From Paraburkholderia megapolitana (GTDB lineage: Bacteria; Pseudomonadota; Gammaproteobacteria; Burkholderiales; Burkholderiaceae), in NCBI RefSeq assembly GCF_007556815.1, contig NZ_CP041743.1:124001-188000 (forward strand): a DNA stretch of 64,000 nt, written 5' to 3'. Below the pieces are notes generated by a model. It was not told where the DNA came from. It made no database searches and was given only the letters and a program-made list of their open reading frames with translations. A program made the translations under genes and the position numbers. This document shows positions 52,084-61,857 of this stretch, one piece after another. Positions within the stretch are counted from its first letter, which is position 1. Every line of letters begins with the position of its first letter.

Positions 52084-52097
52084 TGTTATCGATGTCA
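52084..52097. promoter_or_regulatory. LacI operator-like site 3 (lacI/MFS promoter)
   Basis: TGTTATCGATGTCA, the third copy, extended as ATGTTATCGATGTCAT, lies 33-46 bp before the MFS start and in the shared gap with lacI. It could control both genes. Confidence 0.72.
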
Positions 52098-52129
52098 TTT
52101 GCAGTACAAACACGACGCAGGAGACAATC

Positions 52130-53335
52130 ATGGCGGCCACCATTCCGGAACCGCAACAGATGGCACACACGACCCAGCTCCCCGGTAAGCGGATAGCGGG
52201 AAGACAGCTCGCAACAGGTGTTTCGCTGCTCTATCTGGCGCTGTACTTCCATTTCGGCTTCTTCGCCTGGATGCCCGTATGGCTCAAGGATGCAGGCTCT
52301 TCAGCGACCGAGATCGGCACGTTGATTTCGATCCCATTGATCCTGCGCATCCTGACCGTCGCACCGTTCGCCGCGTGGTGCGGGCGGCACGGCCGGGTTC
52401 GTAATGGCATTGCGCTGACGGTATTTAGCGCCGCGGTCGTTCTCGTATTTTTCCCTCAAGCGACGACGCACTGGAGCCGGCTCGCGCTGTTCCTTGTCTT
52501 CTCGATCATCTGGGATCAGATACCGGTGCTCATGGACGCGTATGCGATTCTGACCGTGCGCAGTCGCAAGCTGGATTTTGGCCGGCTGCGTGTCTGGGGT
52601 TCCATTGCCGTGATTGCCTCGAGCGGCCTGGCGGGCTGGGTCATCGAAAAGCTGGGCATCAAATCGCTTCCGTGGGCAATCGCTGTCCTGCTGCTGTTCC
52701 CACTGGCGATTCTGCCGTTGCTGCCACGCGATAGCACGCTCGTCCACGAATCGTCGCATGGCAGTGGCAGCTGGTGTGAGATCTTCCGCGACCGGACGTT
52801 GATGTCCGTCCTGATCACTGCTTCGCTCTTGATGGGTAGCAGCGGTGTCATCACCGGCTTCGGATCGATTCAATGGAAAAGCGCGGGAATTCACGAAAGC
52901 ACGATCGGCATTCTCAATGCGATTTCCGTGTCGTCCGAAATAGTTATTTTCACGTTCGGGGCGAAGCTACTCGGAAAGCGCGACCCGCGCATCATGATGG
53001 TGATTGGCGCCCTGTTTAGCGCCTTGCGCTGGGCAATCATGGCAACCTCTCCGGCTCTGCCGATGCTCGTTTTTGCACAGATTCTGCAGTGCTTCCTCGT
53101 CGCGGGCGCACTTCTCGCGCCGGTCCTGATGATCGCCAGCCGGGTCGAGGACATCCTGGTCCCCAGTGCGCAAGGACTGTATGCCGTTTTGCTCGGCGCA
53201 ACGCTAGCGGCGGTGATCGCAGGCTCTGGATGGCTATGGCAGCTTGGGCCGGCAAAAGCCTATCTGGCTATGGCCGTACTCGCCTTGCTGTCGCTACCTG
53301 TACTCGCATCGTCGTGGCGCCGTGCCGCGGCTTAA
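52130..53335 (+). CDS. MFS permease (HcaT/LacY-like group)
   Basis: This 401-residue protein has about 12 transmembrane helices, with YFHFGFFAWMPVWLKDAGSS at the start and DFGRLRVWGSIAVIASSGL in the central region. These are typical of the MFS_1-like group with phenylpropionate and oligosaccharide/H+ symporters. AGGAGA lies six bases before the ATG. It carries the LacI-type site upstream and is followed by the porin gene after about 100 bases, so uptake across both membranes is provided by one unit. Confidence 0.87.
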   Translation: MAATIPEPQQMAHTTQLPGKRIAGRQLATGVSLLYLALYFHFGFFAWMPVWLKDAGSSATEIGTLISIPLILRILTVAPFAAWCGRHGRVRNGIALTVFSAAVVLVFFPQATTHWSRLALFLVFSIIWDQIPVLMDAYAILTVRSRKLDFGRLRVWGSIAVIASSGLAGWVIEKLGIKSLPWAIAVLLLFPLAILPLLPRDSTLVHESSHGSGSWCEIFRDRTLMSVLITASLLMGSSGVITGFGSIQWKSAGIHESTIGILNAISVSSEIVIFTFGAKLLGKRDPRIMMVIGALFSALRWAIMATSPALPMLVFAQILQCFLVAGALLAPVLMIASRVEDILVPSAQGLYAVLLGATLAAVIAGSGWLWQLGPAKAYLAMAVLALLSLPVLASSWRRAAA

Positions 53336-53358
53336 CGCGAGTTCGAATACCAGTTTCA

Positions 53359-53379
53359 TCGCGAACGAATCATTCGCGA
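53359..53379 (+). other. Inverted repeat before the porin gene
   Basis: TCGCGAA (53359-53365) and TTCGCGA (53373-53379) form a perfect 7-bp inverted repeat. The right arm lies in a 10-bp palindrome, ATTCGCGAAT (53372-53381). It may be a regulator site or a leader hairpin between the MFS and porin genes. Confidence 0.4.
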
Positions 53380-53438
53380 ATACATGAAGTGAATGCCTCT
53401 TGAATCGGCGTTAATTTCCAGAATAGATGGGGGGAGAC

Positions 53439-54773
53439 TTGAATAAATTTACATGCGCTCGCATGGTGCCTACGCTCGCACTGATGCTTTTTTCGCTGGC
53501 TAATTCGAATGACGCCGCGGCGCAAGCGGCACAGGACTGTCAGCAGTATGACCAGTTTGTTCCTCGCGGCGGCGTCGATCCCATTCCGTCTCCGTGTCAA
53601 ACGGTAGACCCGGAACTGGGTGGTTTGCGCAAGGCGCTGGCTGCAAATGGGATCGGGATTTCCGTTTCTCTTGCCGGCCTCGTGACCTACAACTTGAGAG
53701 GCGACGGCGGAACGCCTCAACAGCTTTACTCGGGGCAAAAGCCTACCTACAACAGCACGTTCTTGCCGATGTTTACCTACGATCTCGGCAGGCTTGGTCT
53801 CAATCAAGGCTCGCAGTTCACGTTCAAACCGGTATTCAACTACAACTCGTTTCGTGGTAATGGACAGACTGGTTTTTCGGCCAACCAGCTTTCCGTTTAT
53901 CTTCCCTTTTACGACAATAATGTAATCGTTCAAGCTGGCTTTTATTACGCTGCTTCCATTTTTTATGGAACCAATATCGGCGACATTGCGGGAGCTGCGA
54001 TTTTGGGTCCGAGCAGCACGCTACCGTTTGCGACAGGCATTCAGGGCTGGCTGCCAACCCCGGCCCTGGATATCACGACATACTTTGGCGACAAACATTT
54101 CTACAATCACTTCGGCGTCACGCGGAGTGCCGATCCCGTCGATCCACTATACGAATGGAACAACAACCGGTCCGGACTTAACCCCTACGTCAGGGGCGGC
54201 CGGCCAGCCTTTATCGACGAAGTGGGCTACAAGGTAAATCCGGCTCCCGGGCAGAACAAGGTGTGGTTCCGTGCCGGCGCGATTTACAACACATCGGGAT
54301 TCCCGACTGTGAATTCGATTCATACCCAGCCTTATCTCTCCGGAAGCTATACCAATCGCAACTATGGGTTCTACGGGATTCTCGACTATCAACTTACGCA
54401 GCCCAATCCCGGCCTGCCGTTTCAGGGGTGGTACGTCAACATCAAGGCCGATTACGGCTCTCAACTGGTCAACGTTTTCTCGTCCGACGTTGGATTGACT
54501 CTCTACAAAATTGGGACCTTTGCATCGAGACCGTTCGACCTGCTTTCGCTTTCGGTGGGTCGGAACTTCATTAGTAGCGACTTCGTCGATTTTGCCGATT
54601 CAGCAGGCATCGGCGCAACACGAGGCATCACGACCGCATCGGTGAGCTACGCGTACCTGGTCAAACGCGGTATCTACTGGAACAACGCGTTTCTTTACTC
54701 GAGCACGCCGACGGTTGCGCCGCAGCGTAAAGCGGCGCTCAGCATACTCAGCTCGGTGACGCTGGAGTTCTAA
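53439..54773 (+). CDS. OprB-like carbohydrate-selective outer-membrane porin
   Basis: This 444-residue protein, after a signal peptide (NKFTCARMVPTLALMLFSLA...) ending near AAAQA, is a beta-rich porin with the family opening DPELGGLRKALAANGIGISV, many aromatic strand ends (FRGNGQTGFSANQLSVYL, YFGDKHFYNHFGVTRS) and C-terminal Phe. I choose a TTG start at 53439 because GGGGGAG lies right before it and the signal peptide then begins at the first residue. An ATG at 53427 is four codons earlier and uses the same G run as start context, so it is less likely. With the MFS permease it would bring a saccharide or related solute into the cell. Confidence 0.85.
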   Translation: MNKFTCARMVPTLALMLFSLANSNDAAAQAAQDCQQYDQFVPRGGVDPIPSPCQTVDPELGGLRKALAANGIGISVSLAGLVTYNLRGDGGTPQQLYSGQKPTYNSTFLPMFTYDLGRLGLNQGSQFTFKPVFNYNSFRGNGQTGFSANQLSVYLPFYDNNVIVQAGFYYAASIFYGTNIGDIAGAAILGPSSTLPFATGIQGWLPTPALDITTYFGDKHFYNHFGVTRSADPVDPLYEWNNNRSGLNPYVRGGRPAFIDEVGYKVNPAPGQNKVWFRAGAIYNTSGFPTVNSIHTQPYLSGSYTNRNYGFYGILDYQLTQPNPGLPFQGWYVNIKADYGSQLVNVFSSDVGLTLYKIGTFASRPFDLLSLSVGRNFISSDFVDFADSAGIGATRGITTASVSYAYLVKRGIYWNNAFLYSSTPTVAPQRKAALSILSSVTLEF

Positions 54774-54783
54774 GCCGCCAACG

Positions 54784-55338
54784 CTACTCCGCAAACGGCA
54801 GGGTCGCCTGCCCTTGCGCACGCATATCGAACACATTCAGCGTCATCGCCACCAGCGCGTAATAGCCGAGCAGCGCGACCAGATTGATCGTCACCGTGTG
54901 ACCGAAGCGCTCGACCGTTTGCGCATAGGTCGCATCGGACACGCGCTTCGCGTCATAGAGCTCGCTGGCGAATGCGTAGATCAGCGCATCGTCGGCATCC
55001 GTGAACGCGGGACGCTTCCCCCGCAGCAACGCCTGTGCATCCTCTTCCCGCACACCGGCCTGCAGCGCGATCGGATAGTGGATGTACCACTCGGCCTGCG
55101 CTTGCCAGCGCGCGGCTGTCACGAGGATCGCGAGTTCCGACAGGCGTAACGGCAACCCCGTTTGATACCTGCAGAATGCGCCAAGGCGTTGCGCATGCTG
55201 TGCAAGTTCAGGGCTGTGAATCCAGCCGAGAAACGGGCCGTTCAGATTGCCGCGCGGCCCGGACAGGATTTCGTCGAGCACGGCTTTCTGTTCTGGCGTT
55301 GCGGCGGCGGCATCGAAGTGCGGAAGACGATCGGTCAT
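54784..55338 (-). CDS. Carboxymuconolactone-decarboxylase-family protein
   Basis: This 184-residue helical protein has RLSELAILVTAARWQAQAEW and a central ALQAGV...ALIYAFASEL pattern of the CMD/AhpD-like fold. The CxxC motif of AhpD-type peroxidases is absent, so a thiol peroxidase role is unlikely. The function of this branch is unknown. It lies 21 bases downstream of the aminotransferase gene and probably in one transcript with it. Confidence 0.83.
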   Translation of the reverse strand: MTDRLPHFDAAAATPEQKAVLDEILSGPRGNLNGPFLGWIHSPELAQHAQRLGAFCRYQTGLPLRLSELAILVTAARWQAQAEWYIHYPIALQAGVREEDAQALLRGKRPAFTDADDALIYAFASELYDAKRVSDATYAQTVERFGHTVTINLVALLGYYALVAMTLNVFDMRAQGQATLPFAE

Positions 55339-55359
55339 AGCGAGGCTCGTGAGGGAGGT

Positions 55360-56688
55360 TCAGGACGACGGCAGCGCCGCATCGATCGCATCGGTCAGGC
55401 GCTCGACGATTCTGTCGATATCGCTCGCCGTACAGATGAACGGCGGTGCAAGCAGCACATGATCGCCGATCTTGCCGTCCACGGTGCCGCCCATCGGATA
55501 AACCATCAGCCCGCGATTGAACGACTCGTTGCGGACCGCCGCATGCAGTTTCAGCGCCGGATCGAACGGTGTTTTCGTCGTCCGGTCCCGCACCAGTTCG
55601 ATACCGACGAACAGCCCGCGGCCACGCACGTCGCCGATATGCGGATGCTGCGCATAATGCGCACGTAGTTGCGCGCGCAATTGCTCGCCGCGCGCCTGCA
55701 CGTTCGCGAGCAGGTTGTCTTCGGCGATCACGTTCTGCACTTCGAGCGCCGCCGCACACGCGGTTGCGTGACCGATATATGTGTGGCCATGCTGGAAGAA
55801 CCCGCTGCCGCCGACAATCGCGTCGTAGATCTTCGCGCTCACGAGCGTTGCTCCGATCGGTTGATAACCGGCGCCGAGCCCCTTTGCGATGGTCAGCAGA
55901 TCGGGCGCGACACCGTCTTCGTCGCACGCATAGAGATGGCCGGTGCGCCCCATGCCCGACATGATTTCGTCGAGGATCAGCAGCACGCCGTAGCGGTCGC
56001 ACACTGCGCGGATCTTGCGGAAATAGTCGCGCACAGGCGGCACCGCGCCGGCCGTCGCGCCGACCACGGTCTCCGCGACGAAAGCGGCCACCGTGTCGGG
56101 GCCGAGTGCGAGGATCTTCTGTTCGAGCTCGTCCGCGAGGCGCTGGGCATAGGCTGCGTCGGTTTCGTCTGCGAGCTGTTCACGGTACGCGTAGCAGGGA
56201 CTCACATGATGCGTCTCGATCAGCAGCGGCAGAAACGGCTCACGCCGCCACGCGTTGCCGCCTATTGCGAGTGCCCCGAGCGTGTTGCCGTGATAGCTCT
56301 GCCGACGCGCGATGAAATGTCGTCGCTGCGGCTGGCCCGTCTCGACGAAGTACTGACGCGCGAGTTTCAACGCCGCTTCGATCGCCTCCGAACCGCCGGA
56401 TACGAAGTACACATGCTCGAGCCCTTGCGGTGCCGCGGCGACCAGGCGGTCCGCCAACGCTTCGGCCGGTTCGGTCGTGAAGAACGATGTGTGCGCGTAC
56501 GGCAATTGCTGCGATTGCCGCCTGATCGCCTCGATCACGCGCGCGTTGCTGTGCCCAAGGCACGACACGGCGGCACCGCCGCATGCGTCGATATAACGCT
56601 TGCCGGTAGCATCGACGATCTCGATGCCGTCGCCGGTCACGGCGACCGGCAGCGTCTTCTTCGGCATACGGTGAAATACGGTGGACAT
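55360..56688 (-). CDS. Class III PLP-dependent aminotransferase
   Basis: This 442-residue protein has the fold-type I class III pattern: SCLGHSNARVIEAI, GGSEAIEAALKLARQYFVE, LILDEIMSGMGRTG and LTIAKGLGAGYQPIGA with the PLP Lys. It fits omega-amino-acid or polyamine-type aminotransferases; the amino donor cannot be stated. ATG 56688 lies after AGGAG. A sigma-70-like pair (TTGACA with TATAAA about 18 bp on) lies upstream on this strand. Confidence 0.9.
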   Translation of the reverse strand: MSTVFHRMPKKTLPVAVTGDGIEIVDATGKRYIDACGGAAVSCLGHSNARVIEAIRRQSQQLPYAHTSFFTTEPAEALADRLVAAAPQGLEHVYFVSGGSEAIEAALKLARQYFVETGQPQRRHFIARRQSYHGNTLGALAIGGNAWRREPFLPLLIETHHVSPCYAYREQLADETDAAYAQRLADELEQKILALGPDTVAAFVAETVVGATAGAVPPVRDYFRKIRAVCDRYGVLLILDEIMSGMGRTGHLYACDEDGVAPDLLTIAKGLGAGYQPIGATLVSAKIYDAIVGGSGFFQHGHTYIGHATACAAALEVQNVIAEDNLLANVQARGEQLRAQLRAHYAQHPHIGDVRGRGLFVGIELVRDRTTKTPFDPALKLHAAVRNESFNRGLMVYPMGGTVDGKIGDHVLLAPPFICTASDIDRIVERLTDAIDAALPSS

Positions 56689-56718
56689 GGCACTCCTCAT
56701 CTTGAATCACCACACGAT

Positions 56719-56753
56719 GCGCATTTATACATTTGCACAACGTTTGTTGTCAA
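56719..56753 (-). promoter_or_regulatory. Promoter and RpiR operator candidate of the aminotransferase gene
   Basis: On the minus strand TTGACA (56753-56748) and TATAAA (about 18 bp downstream) form a good sigma-70 promoter. The first 15 bases, TTGACAACAAACGTT (56753-56739), recur with one change at 57680-57694 upstream of the rpiR-type gene, so a regulator probably binds over the -35 region. Confidence 0.6.
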
Positions 56754-56797
56754 ATGAGGTGCCGCTATCCACTGCGGATCAATCCGCGCGAATAGCT

Positions 56798-57658
56798 TCA
56801 GGAGAGGTAAGCGCCCTTCGAATGAAACGCGTGCTCGGCTTTTTCGATCTGCTCGACACCGCGCGCGCCTTCGAGCGCCAGCAGATGCGCAACCAGCGAT
56901 TCGGCAATCGCGGTCGCTGCGACTAGCGAAGGGAAAAACGACGGACTGTCGTGTGAAAAGATCAACACCTTGTCGGCATGCAGTGCAATCGGCGACACCG
57001 CGCTGTCGGTGATCGCGATCAACCGGCTGCCCTTCTCCCGCGCAGCCTCGGCCACGCGTGCCGCTTCGGCGGAATAAGGCGCGAAACTGACGACGACGGT
57101 CGCGCTGTCGCGCTGGATACCGTGCAATTGCAATTCGAGCGTGCCCGCTTCGCCATTGAGCAGCGACACCGACGAACGAAACAGCCGGTATCCATATACC
57201 AGTCCGAATGCAACCGAATAGCACGAACGAAAACCGGCCACATGCACGTGCGATGCGCGCCGCAGCAGACGCGCCGCTTCGACAGTCGTGCGCGCGTTGT
57301 GCGCGGCCGTCAGTTCGAGATTGTGCTGCTGGGCGATGAGCAGATCGTGTGCGAGCGCGTCTTTCGCGGTGGTCTTGACGAGCGAACGCGCCTTGCTCGT
57401 GAGGCGCTCAGGCCGCGTACGTACACGCGCGACGAACAACTCGCGCAACTCGTTCCAGCCCGGAAAACCAAGTTGCTGCGACAACCGCACGAGCGATGCA
57501 GGCTGCACCTGCGCCCGCTCGGCCACCTTGCGCATCGACGACACCGCGACTTCATCCGGATGATCGAGCAGGAATGCCGCACCCATCTGAAACTGCGGAC
57601 TCAGTTCGGCAAAACGTGTGCGGATCAGGGCGGCAAGCTCGTCGAAACTGTCTGGCAT
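56798..57658 (-). CDS. RpiR/MurR-family transcriptional regulator
   Basis: This 286-residue protein has an N-terminal RpiR HTH (DEVAVSSMRKVAERAQVQPA, SLVRLSQQLGFPGWNELREL) and a C-terminal SIS sugar-phosphate-binding domain (VHVAGFRSCYSVAF, ATVVVSFAPYSAEAARVAEA, LIAITDSAVSP). It lies just upstream of, and on the same strand as, the aminotransferase and CMD genes. The 15-mer shared between their promoters points to it as their regulator. Confidence 0.9.
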   Translation of the reverse strand: MPDSFDELAALIRTRFAELSPQFQMGAAFLLDHPDEVAVSSMRKVAERAQVQPASLVRLSQQLGFPGWNELRELFVARVRTRPERLTSKARSLVKTTAKDALAHDLLIAQQHNLELTAAHNARTTVEAARLLRRASHVHVAGFRSCYSVAFGLVYGYRLFRSSVSLLNGEAGTLELQLHGIQRDSATVVVSFAPYSAEAARVAEAAREKGSRLIAITDSAVSPIALHADKVLIFSHDSPSFFPSLVAATAIAESLVAHLLALEGARGVEQIEKAEHAFHSKGAYLS

Positions 57659-57679
57659 GCGGTGTACCGGCGATGGTGG

Positions 57680-57694
57680 TTGACAACAAATGTT
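57680..57694. promoter_or_regulatory. RpiR operator candidate upstream of rpiR-type gene
   Basis: TTGACAACAAATGTT is the second copy of the 15-mer (14 of 15 bases shared with the one near 56746) and lies 22-36 bp before the regulator start. It is flanked by GGTGGT/ACCACC, which form an outer inverted repeat. Confidence 0.55.
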
Positions 57695-57781
57695 ACCACC
57701 GGCGCCCGTGCGGGTTTGTGCACCCGGCACGGGCTTTCGCGTGGCATCCAGCAGACGTTCTCGCTGCAGCAGACCGCCCGC

Positions 57782-60064
57782 TTACAACAACGCCACGACC
57801 CGCACATCCCCCTGCTCCGCCGACGCCACCACCTTCCCCGCCACGCGCCGGAACGTGATCGTGACCGTCGCGTCGCCCACCCGCAGATCGCCGACTTCGA
57901 GCCAGTCGATACCGTCCGGCAGCATCGGCTGTTCGATGCGGACTTCGCGCCGCGCGGCGTCAATCGTCACGCCGAGGCATGCTTCGAGCATCATGAACGG
58001 CGAGCCAGCCGCCCACGCTTGCGGCAAGCAGGCGACCGGGTATGCCGTAGGCGGTTCGCCACGACGACGCGGGAAACCGCAGAACAGCTCGGGCAGGCGC
58101 ATGTCGAAATTCACCGCGGCCTGAAACAGCGCCTGCAATAGACGCACCGCGGTCGCCTTGCCGCCGTAGCGCGCCGCGCCGCGAGCACACAGCGCGTTGT
58201 CGTGCGGCCAGACCGAACCGTTGTGATACGCCATCGGATTGAAGCGCGGTTGCCCCGCGGCGAGCGTACGCACGCCCCAGCCCGTATGGAACAGCGTCGA
58301 CTCGAGCGCACGCGCCACCGCTTCGCCGCGGCTGCGCTCGGGCAAGCCGAACGCCAGCAGGTGCCCCGCATTCGATGCAAGCACGCGGCACAGCTCGCCA
58401 TGACCGTCGAGCGCAATGCCGTAGAAGCCCGCGTCCTCCATCCAGTACTTGTCCTCGACGCACGCACGAATTGCCTTCGCGCGTTGAGCGTAGTCGGCGG
58501 CATCGCTGGTCAGGCCGCGCAGCGTCGAGAAATGCGCCATCGTGTCGAACGCGGCGCTCGCGTACGCCTGCACTTCGACCAGTGCGATCGGTCCATCGGG
58601 GAAACGACCGTCCGCGTGGAACACGGAATCGTGGCTGTCTTTCCAACCCTGGTTCGCGAGTCCACCATCCGATTCGCGCTGATAGTCGAGCAGCCCGTAA
58701 CGGTTCTTGTCGCACACGCCCTTCACCCAGCCGGCTGCGCGATCGAGCGCGGGCCACAGTTCGTCGATCAGTGCGAGATCGCCGGTGCGTTCCGCATAGG
58801 CGCCGGCCAGCCCGATAAACAGCGGTGTCGTGTCGACACCGCCGTAGTACTGCGCGAACGGCACCTCGCCGGTTGCCGCCATCTCGCTCTTGCGCATCTC
58901 GTGGATGATCTTGCCGACCGCCGCGTCGCGGAACGCCGAGTTCTCGCGCGCCTGGTGTTCGGCCTGAAAGCGCAGCACGCCGGCCGCGAGCGAAGGCTGC
59001 AGCCAGAGTGTTTGCATCGACGTAATGACCGCATCGCGGCCGAACGGCGTCGAGAACCACGGGATACCGGCATACGGATACGGGCCGGAGGGGAGATCGG
59101 TGGTCAGCAGGCCGATGTCGGCCAGCGAACGGTCGATCCACGCGTTGAACAACGGATTGCTCGAACGGATGTGCGCAGACGCGCGGCGGCGCTCGCGCAT
59201 CACCAGGTGCGCATCGACGAGGCCGGCGCGCACCGCAGCACGGCCCACACGCGGGCGCGCCGCATCGATCTGCGACAGATGCGCGCCGCTCAGGTAGTGC
59301 AGCGGCTGCTGGACACCCGCGCTCGGCGCGTCAGCCTGCGCTTGCGTCAACGCCTTGACCTGTACCGACACCGACAGGTAGATCGACACGCACGCTTGCG
59401 CAGGCAGGCTTACCGTGTAATCGGCACGTCCGGCAAGCAGGTTGTCGGGCTTCGGCGAAAAGGCGATCTGCACGCGCCGCTCGACATCGTCGAGCCCGAT
59501 GTAGTTGATCAGCACGTCTTCGTTCTCGACACGCGCCGGCTCGAGCGTGCCGTGCTTGTCGCGCTTCAGGCCGCGCACTTCGAACATGTCGCGGAAGTCG
59601 CTGGCGAAAGAAATAGACAACGGCACGACCGCATCGCTCGTGCCGTAGTTGGTGAGTTCGATCGCTTCGTTGAGCACCGTGCCCGACAGCACGCGCACAC
59701 GCTCGACGTGAATCACACCTTCCGGCGTAATGTCGCCGCCGAGCGGCGGCAGCGGCCGGTTGGTCAGGTGCGCGGTGAAGGCCGCGTTGTCGCTGCTAAC
59801 ACTGCCCGACAACAGCGACGGTGCGCGGCCGCCGAAAGTGAGCCGCAATTGCGACAGCACGCGCGTGTCGTTGACGAACAATCCGTCGTCGCGACCGGTG
59901 ATGTCGCCCAATGCATCGTTGACGATGAAGGTGTCGCCGGATTTCAGCACGTACTGTGCCGGGCTCGCGGTGTTCTGGTTTTCGGGTGCGATGAATGCGT
60001 CAGGTGCGGCCGGTGTTGCACCGCCCGTGTGTGTCAGTCCGCCGAGTGCTTCTGGATCCTGCAT
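57782..60064 (-). CDS. Glycogen-debranching-like (amylo-alpha-1,6-glucosidase family) protein
   Basis: This 760-residue protein has an N-terminal beta domain (LKSGDTFIVNDALGDITGRD, DDGLFVNDTRVLSQLRLTFG) typical of the bacterial GDE_N module and a C-terminal (alpha/alpha)6 barrel of the GH63/GH133 type (AGIPWFSTPFGRDAVITSMQ, NGSVWPHDNALCARG). There is no signal peptide. AGGAG precedes ATG 60064. The gene could act on branched alpha-glucans or, as for many proteobacterial relatives, on unknown storage or compatible-solute glycans. It pairs in theme with the GH15 gene at 46854, but not in operon. Confidence 0.85.
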   Translation of the reverse strand: MQDPEALGGLTHTGGATPAAPDAFIAPENQNTASPAQYVLKSGDTFIVNDALGDITGRDDGLFVNDTRVLSQLRLTFGGRAPSLLSGSVSSDNAAFTAHLTNRPLPPLGGDITPEGVIHVERVRVLSGTVLNEAIELTNYGTSDAVVPLSISFASDFRDMFEVRGLKRDKHGTLEPARVENEDVLINYIGLDDVERRVQIAFSPKPDNLLAGRADYTVSLPAQACVSIYLSVSVQVKALTQAQADAPSAGVQQPLHYLSGAHLSQIDAARPRVGRAAVRAGLVDAHLVMRERRRASAHIRSSNPLFNAWIDRSLADIGLLTTDLPSGPYPYAGIPWFSTPFGRDAVITSMQTLWLQPSLAAGVLRFQAEHQARENSAFRDAAVGKIIHEMRKSEMAATGEVPFAQYYGGVDTTPLFIGLAGAYAERTGDLALIDELWPALDRAAGWVKGVCDKNRYGLLDYQRESDGGLANQGWKDSHDSVFHADGRFPDGPIALVEVQAYASAAFDTMAHFSTLRGLTSDAADYAQRAKAIRACVEDKYWMEDAGFYGIALDGHGELCRVLASNAGHLLAFGLPERSRGEAVARALESTLFHTGWGVRTLAAGQPRFNPMAYHNGSVWPHDNALCARGAARYGGKATAVRLLQALFQAAVNFDMRLPELFCGFPRRRGEPPTAYPVACLPQAWAAGSPFMMLEACLGVTIDAARREVRIEQPMLPDGIDWLEVGDLRVGDATVTITFRRVAGKVVASAEQGDVRVVALL

Positions 60065-60162
60065 CAGCTTGCTCCTGTGCTGTTGGCCTTGTTGCGATTG
60101 TAGAGGGTATGAGGCCAGCCGAGGAGTTTCGTTCCGTATGCGCGCGAGATGCCGTAAACGAA

Positions 60163-60186
60163 ACTGCCGCGCAAAAGCGCGGCAGT
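60163..60186 (-). terminator. Intrinsic terminator of gltA
   Basis: A perfect 10-bp GC-rich stem (ACTGCCGCGC / GCGCGGCAGT) with a four-base loop lies 50 bases downstream of the gltA stop. On the minus strand it is followed by TTTCGTTT, a usable U-rich tail. Confidence 0.8.
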
Positions 60187-60238
60187 CGAACCACTACAGT
60201 CACACGAGGCCACCTACTCGCCTCGTGCGGGCAAGCTC

Positions 60239-61540
60239 CTAGCGCTGCGCGATCGGCTTCGCTTCGCGCGACGTTTCGCCGACGAACAACTGACGCGGAC
60301 GGCCGATCTTCTGTTCCGGATCGGCGATCATCTCGTTCCATTGCGCAATCCAGCCGACAGTACGCGCCATCGCGAAGATGCAGGTAAACATCGACGTCGG
60401 GATACCGAGCGCGCGTTGCACGATGCCCGAGTAGAAGTCGACGTTCGGATACAGCTTGCGCGACACGAAATAGTCATCTTCGAGCGCGATCTTTTCCAGC
60501 GCCATCGCGAGCTTGAAGAGCGGGTCGTCGTGCAGGCCCAGTTCTTCCAGCACTTCGTAGCAGGTCTCGCGCATCAGCTTCGCGCGCGGATCGTAGTTCT
60601 TGTACACGCGGTGGCCGAAGCCCATCAGTTTCACGCCCGAGTTCTTGTCCTTCACCTGCTTGATGAACTCGGGGATCTTGTCGACCGAACCGATTTCTTC
60701 GAGCATGTTCAGCGCCGCTTCGTTTGCGCCGCCGTGTGCCGGACCCCACAGGCATGCAATTCCTGCCGCGATACAGGCAAACGGATTCGCACCCGACGAG
60801 CCCGCCAGTCGCACCGTCGACGTCGACGCGTTCTGCTCGTGGTCCGCATGCAGGATCAGGATGCGGTCGAGCGCGCGCACCAGCACGTCGTTGACCTTGT
60901 ACTCTTCAGCGGGCGTCGAGAACATCATCTGCATGAAGTTCGCGCTGTACGACAAATCGTTCTGCGGATACACGAACGGCTGACCGATGCTGTACTTGTA
61001 GGCCATTGCGACGAGCGTCGGCAGCTTGGCAATCATGCGTGTTGCCGAAATCTCGCGATGCCGCGGGTTATTGATGTCGAGCGAGTCGTGATAGAACGCC
61101 GACAACGCACCGACCGCGGCAACGAGAATCGCCATCGGATGTGCATCGCGCCGGAAGCCGCGGAAGAAGATGTGCATCTGTTCGTGCACCATCGTGTGCT
61201 TCGTGACGGTCTCGACGAATTCATCCTTCTGCTGCTGGTTCGGCAGTTCGCCCGTCAGCAGCAGGAAGCAGGTTTCGAGAAAATCCGCGTTCTGCGCGAG
61301 GTTATCGATCGGGTAGCCGCGGTACAGCAGTTCGCCCTTGTCCCCATCGATATACGTAATCGCAGAGTTGCACGACGCCGTCGACATGAAGCCCGGGTCG
61401 TACGTGAACTTGCCGGTCTGGCCGTACAGTTTGCGGATGTCGATCACGTCCGGGCCGAGCGTGCCCTTGTAGATCGGCAGATCGATGGCTTCGCTACCAT
61501 CGGAAAACGTGAGCGTTGCGTGTGTCGTCGAATCGTTCAT
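60239..61540 (-). CDS. gltA: Citrate synthase
   Basis: This 433-residue type II (NADH-sensitive, gram-negative) citrate synthase starts at ATG 61540 behind AAAGGA. Catalytic residues are His in [12 protein letters not shown], His in [17 protein letters not shown] and Asp in [11 protein letters not shown]. It condenses oxaloacetate and acetyl-CoA at the entry to the TCA cycle. Start chosen by the family beginning ([20 protein letters not shown]). It is the surest housekeeping marker of the window. Confidence 0.98.
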   Translation of the reverse strand: MNDSTTHATLTFSDGSEAIDLPIYKGTLGPDVIDIRKLYGQTGKFTYDPGFMSTASCNSAITYIDGDKGELLYRGYPIDNLAQNADFLETCFLLLTGELPNQQQKDEFVETVTKHTMVHEQMHIFFRGFRRDAHPMAILVAAVGALSAFYHDSLDINNPRHREISATRMIAKLPTLVAMAYKYSIGQPFVYPQNDLSYSANFMQMMFSTPAEEYKVNDVLVRALDRILILHADHEQNASTSTVRLAGSSGANPFACIAAGIACLWGPAHGGANEAALNMLEEIGSVDKIPEFIKQVKDKNSGVKLMGFGHRVYKNYDPRAKLMRETCYEVLEELGLHDDPLFKLAMALEKIALEDDYFVSRKLYPNVDFYSGIVQRALGIPTSMFTCIFAMARTVGWIAQWNEMIADPEQKIGRPRQLFVGETSREAKPIAQR

Positions 61541-61857
61541 CTGCGTTCCTTTATTTGTTGCACCGATTGTGTCGCACCGGTCGGTTACATCGATGGTCAC
61601 GGCGCATGCGGGCCGGGACCGACCCGCGTTGGCAATGCATTCTACGGCGCGCGCGTCCGGTTATTGGATCGATCGCGCACAACAAACCATCTCGCCCGAC
61701 GCAACACTCGTTGTCAAAGATGTCCCCGACATGTCGGGAAAATGAAACCTGCACACTGCGTGCAACAGTGTTTTGCCGGCCGCAGCCTGCACAGGCGCGT
61801 CCGCTCTGACATACTGAAGTCGTGTTTTGCTTCCCCTCGCAAGCACATTGTCGTTTC
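61541..61857 (+). ncRNA. Candidate sRNA or leader region ending at an orphan terminator
   Basis: No plus-strand gene precedes the strong plus-strand terminator at 61858-61887, so some transcript must start in this gap. A 14-bp perfect palindrome CCCGACATGTCGGG (61725-61738) lies inside and may be an operator or an RNA hairpin. The 5' end cannot be placed. The alternative is a terminated leader of the gene at 61984 (attenuation). Confidence 0.35.
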
